Assembly: GCF_019175285.1 (NCBI RefSeq)
Contig: NC_056526.1
Location: forward strand, 7,938,016 to 8,002,015
DNA: 64,000 nucleotides
Direction of reading: 5' to 3'
Source: Sceloporus undulatus
Taxonomy: Eukaryota; Chordata; Lepidosauria; Squamata; Phrynosomatidae
Each line of letters starts with the position of its first letter. Positions within the stretch are counted from its first letter, which is position 1. This document shows positions 63,800 through 64,000 of the stretch, in pieces. The notes beneath the pieces were generated by a model that made no database searches, had not been told where the DNA came from, and saw only the letters and a list, made by a program, of their open reading frames with translations. Position numbers and translations under genes: made by a program.

Positions 63800-64000
63800 T
63801 CTGTTATGTTGCTGTGTGCCTTCAAGTTATTTTTGACTTATGGCGACTCTAAGGTGACCCTGTCATGGGGTTTTCTTGCCAAGATTTGTTCAGAGGAGGT
63901 TTTGTCATTGGCTTTCTGTAAGGCTGGGAGAGAGTGACTTGGTCAAGGTCACCCAGTGGATTTTGTGGCTGAGCTGGGAATCAAATCCTGGTCTCCAGAA
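63800..64000 (-). mobile_element. tRNA-derived MIR-like SINE (family S), cut by the window end
   Basis: Reverse: GTTGCTGTGTGCCTTCAAGT, ACTTATGGCGACTCTAAGGT and CAAGGTCACCCAGTGGATTT. The tRNA head probably ends just past the window. Confidence 0.9.

Larger units (their letters stand above)
26928..64000 (+). other. PFKFB3: Probable first intron of PFKFB3 (continues past the window)
   Basis: No further PFKFB3 exon was recognised: neither the main isoform start (MPLELTQSRVQK) nor the shared exon (CGPKLTNSPTVIVMVG). A very long first intron behind the upstream alternative exon fits the human layout. The interval is mostly transposon-derived, with non-repetitive islands listed separately. That it is intronic is inference from the micro-exon and synteny. 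Confidence 0.6.

Noticed and set aside
1-64000. CRISPR arrays, operons, tRNA genes or other microbial features
   Set aside because: The window is vertebrate nuclear DNA. The tRNA-like and 5S-like boxes seen are SINE heads, not functional genes.

Overview
This is vertebrate nuclear DNA, almost certainly from a squamate reptile and probably a lizard. The host gene is split into short exons with GT/AG introns. The interspersed repeats are a squamate mix: BovB/RTE, CR1 and L2 LINEs, 5S-rRNA-derived and tRNA-derived SINEs with RTE-like tails, and many TA-flanked Tigger-like MITEs and hAT-like MITEs. There is no bacterial or phage-like organisation, and no CRISPR, operon or structural RNA gene.

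Region 1 (1-2.4 kb) is upstream DNA with hAT-like and palindromic MITE remains. Region 2 (about 2.44-20.4 kb, continuing into a 3' UTR near 21.0 kb) is a complete-looking RBM17 (SPF45) gene on the + strand. It has a CpG-island promoter, a non-coding exon 1 ending near 2758, and eleven coding exons, of which ten are visible. The eleventh (73 nt by arithmetic, residues 344-367 plus one base) must lie in the 400-base run of N at 19386-19785. With it the protein is exactly 401 aa, the length of human RBM17.

Region 3 (about 21-26.6 kb) is intergenic repeat-rich DNA with a fairly long BovB fragment. Region 4 starts at 26912, where a tiny exon reads ATG CCT TTC CGG AAA G followed by GTAAGG. This encodes MPFRK plus the first base of the next codon, the start of the alternative PFKFB3 isoform that begins MPFRKACGPK in human. 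In human, RBM17 and PFKFB3 are neighbours on the same strand, so the remaining 37 kb is best read as the long first intron of PFKFB3. No other PFKFB3 exon was found by eye.

That intron is mostly transposable elements: eight copies of one palindromic MITE, two copies each of two other MITEs, three copies of an unclassified repeat, nested Tigger-like insertions, and a 5'-truncated L2 with a 408-aa open frame. Between them lie non-repetitive islands that are enhancer candidates: a TAAT-rich block at 58.44-58.72 kb, a perfect kappa-B palindrome at 56288, and a tandem ACGTG plus AP-1 cluster at 60669-60707. I found no undescribed gene system. The most useful results are the hidden PFKFB3 micro-exon, the RBM17 exon lost in the gap, and the candidate regulatory islands.
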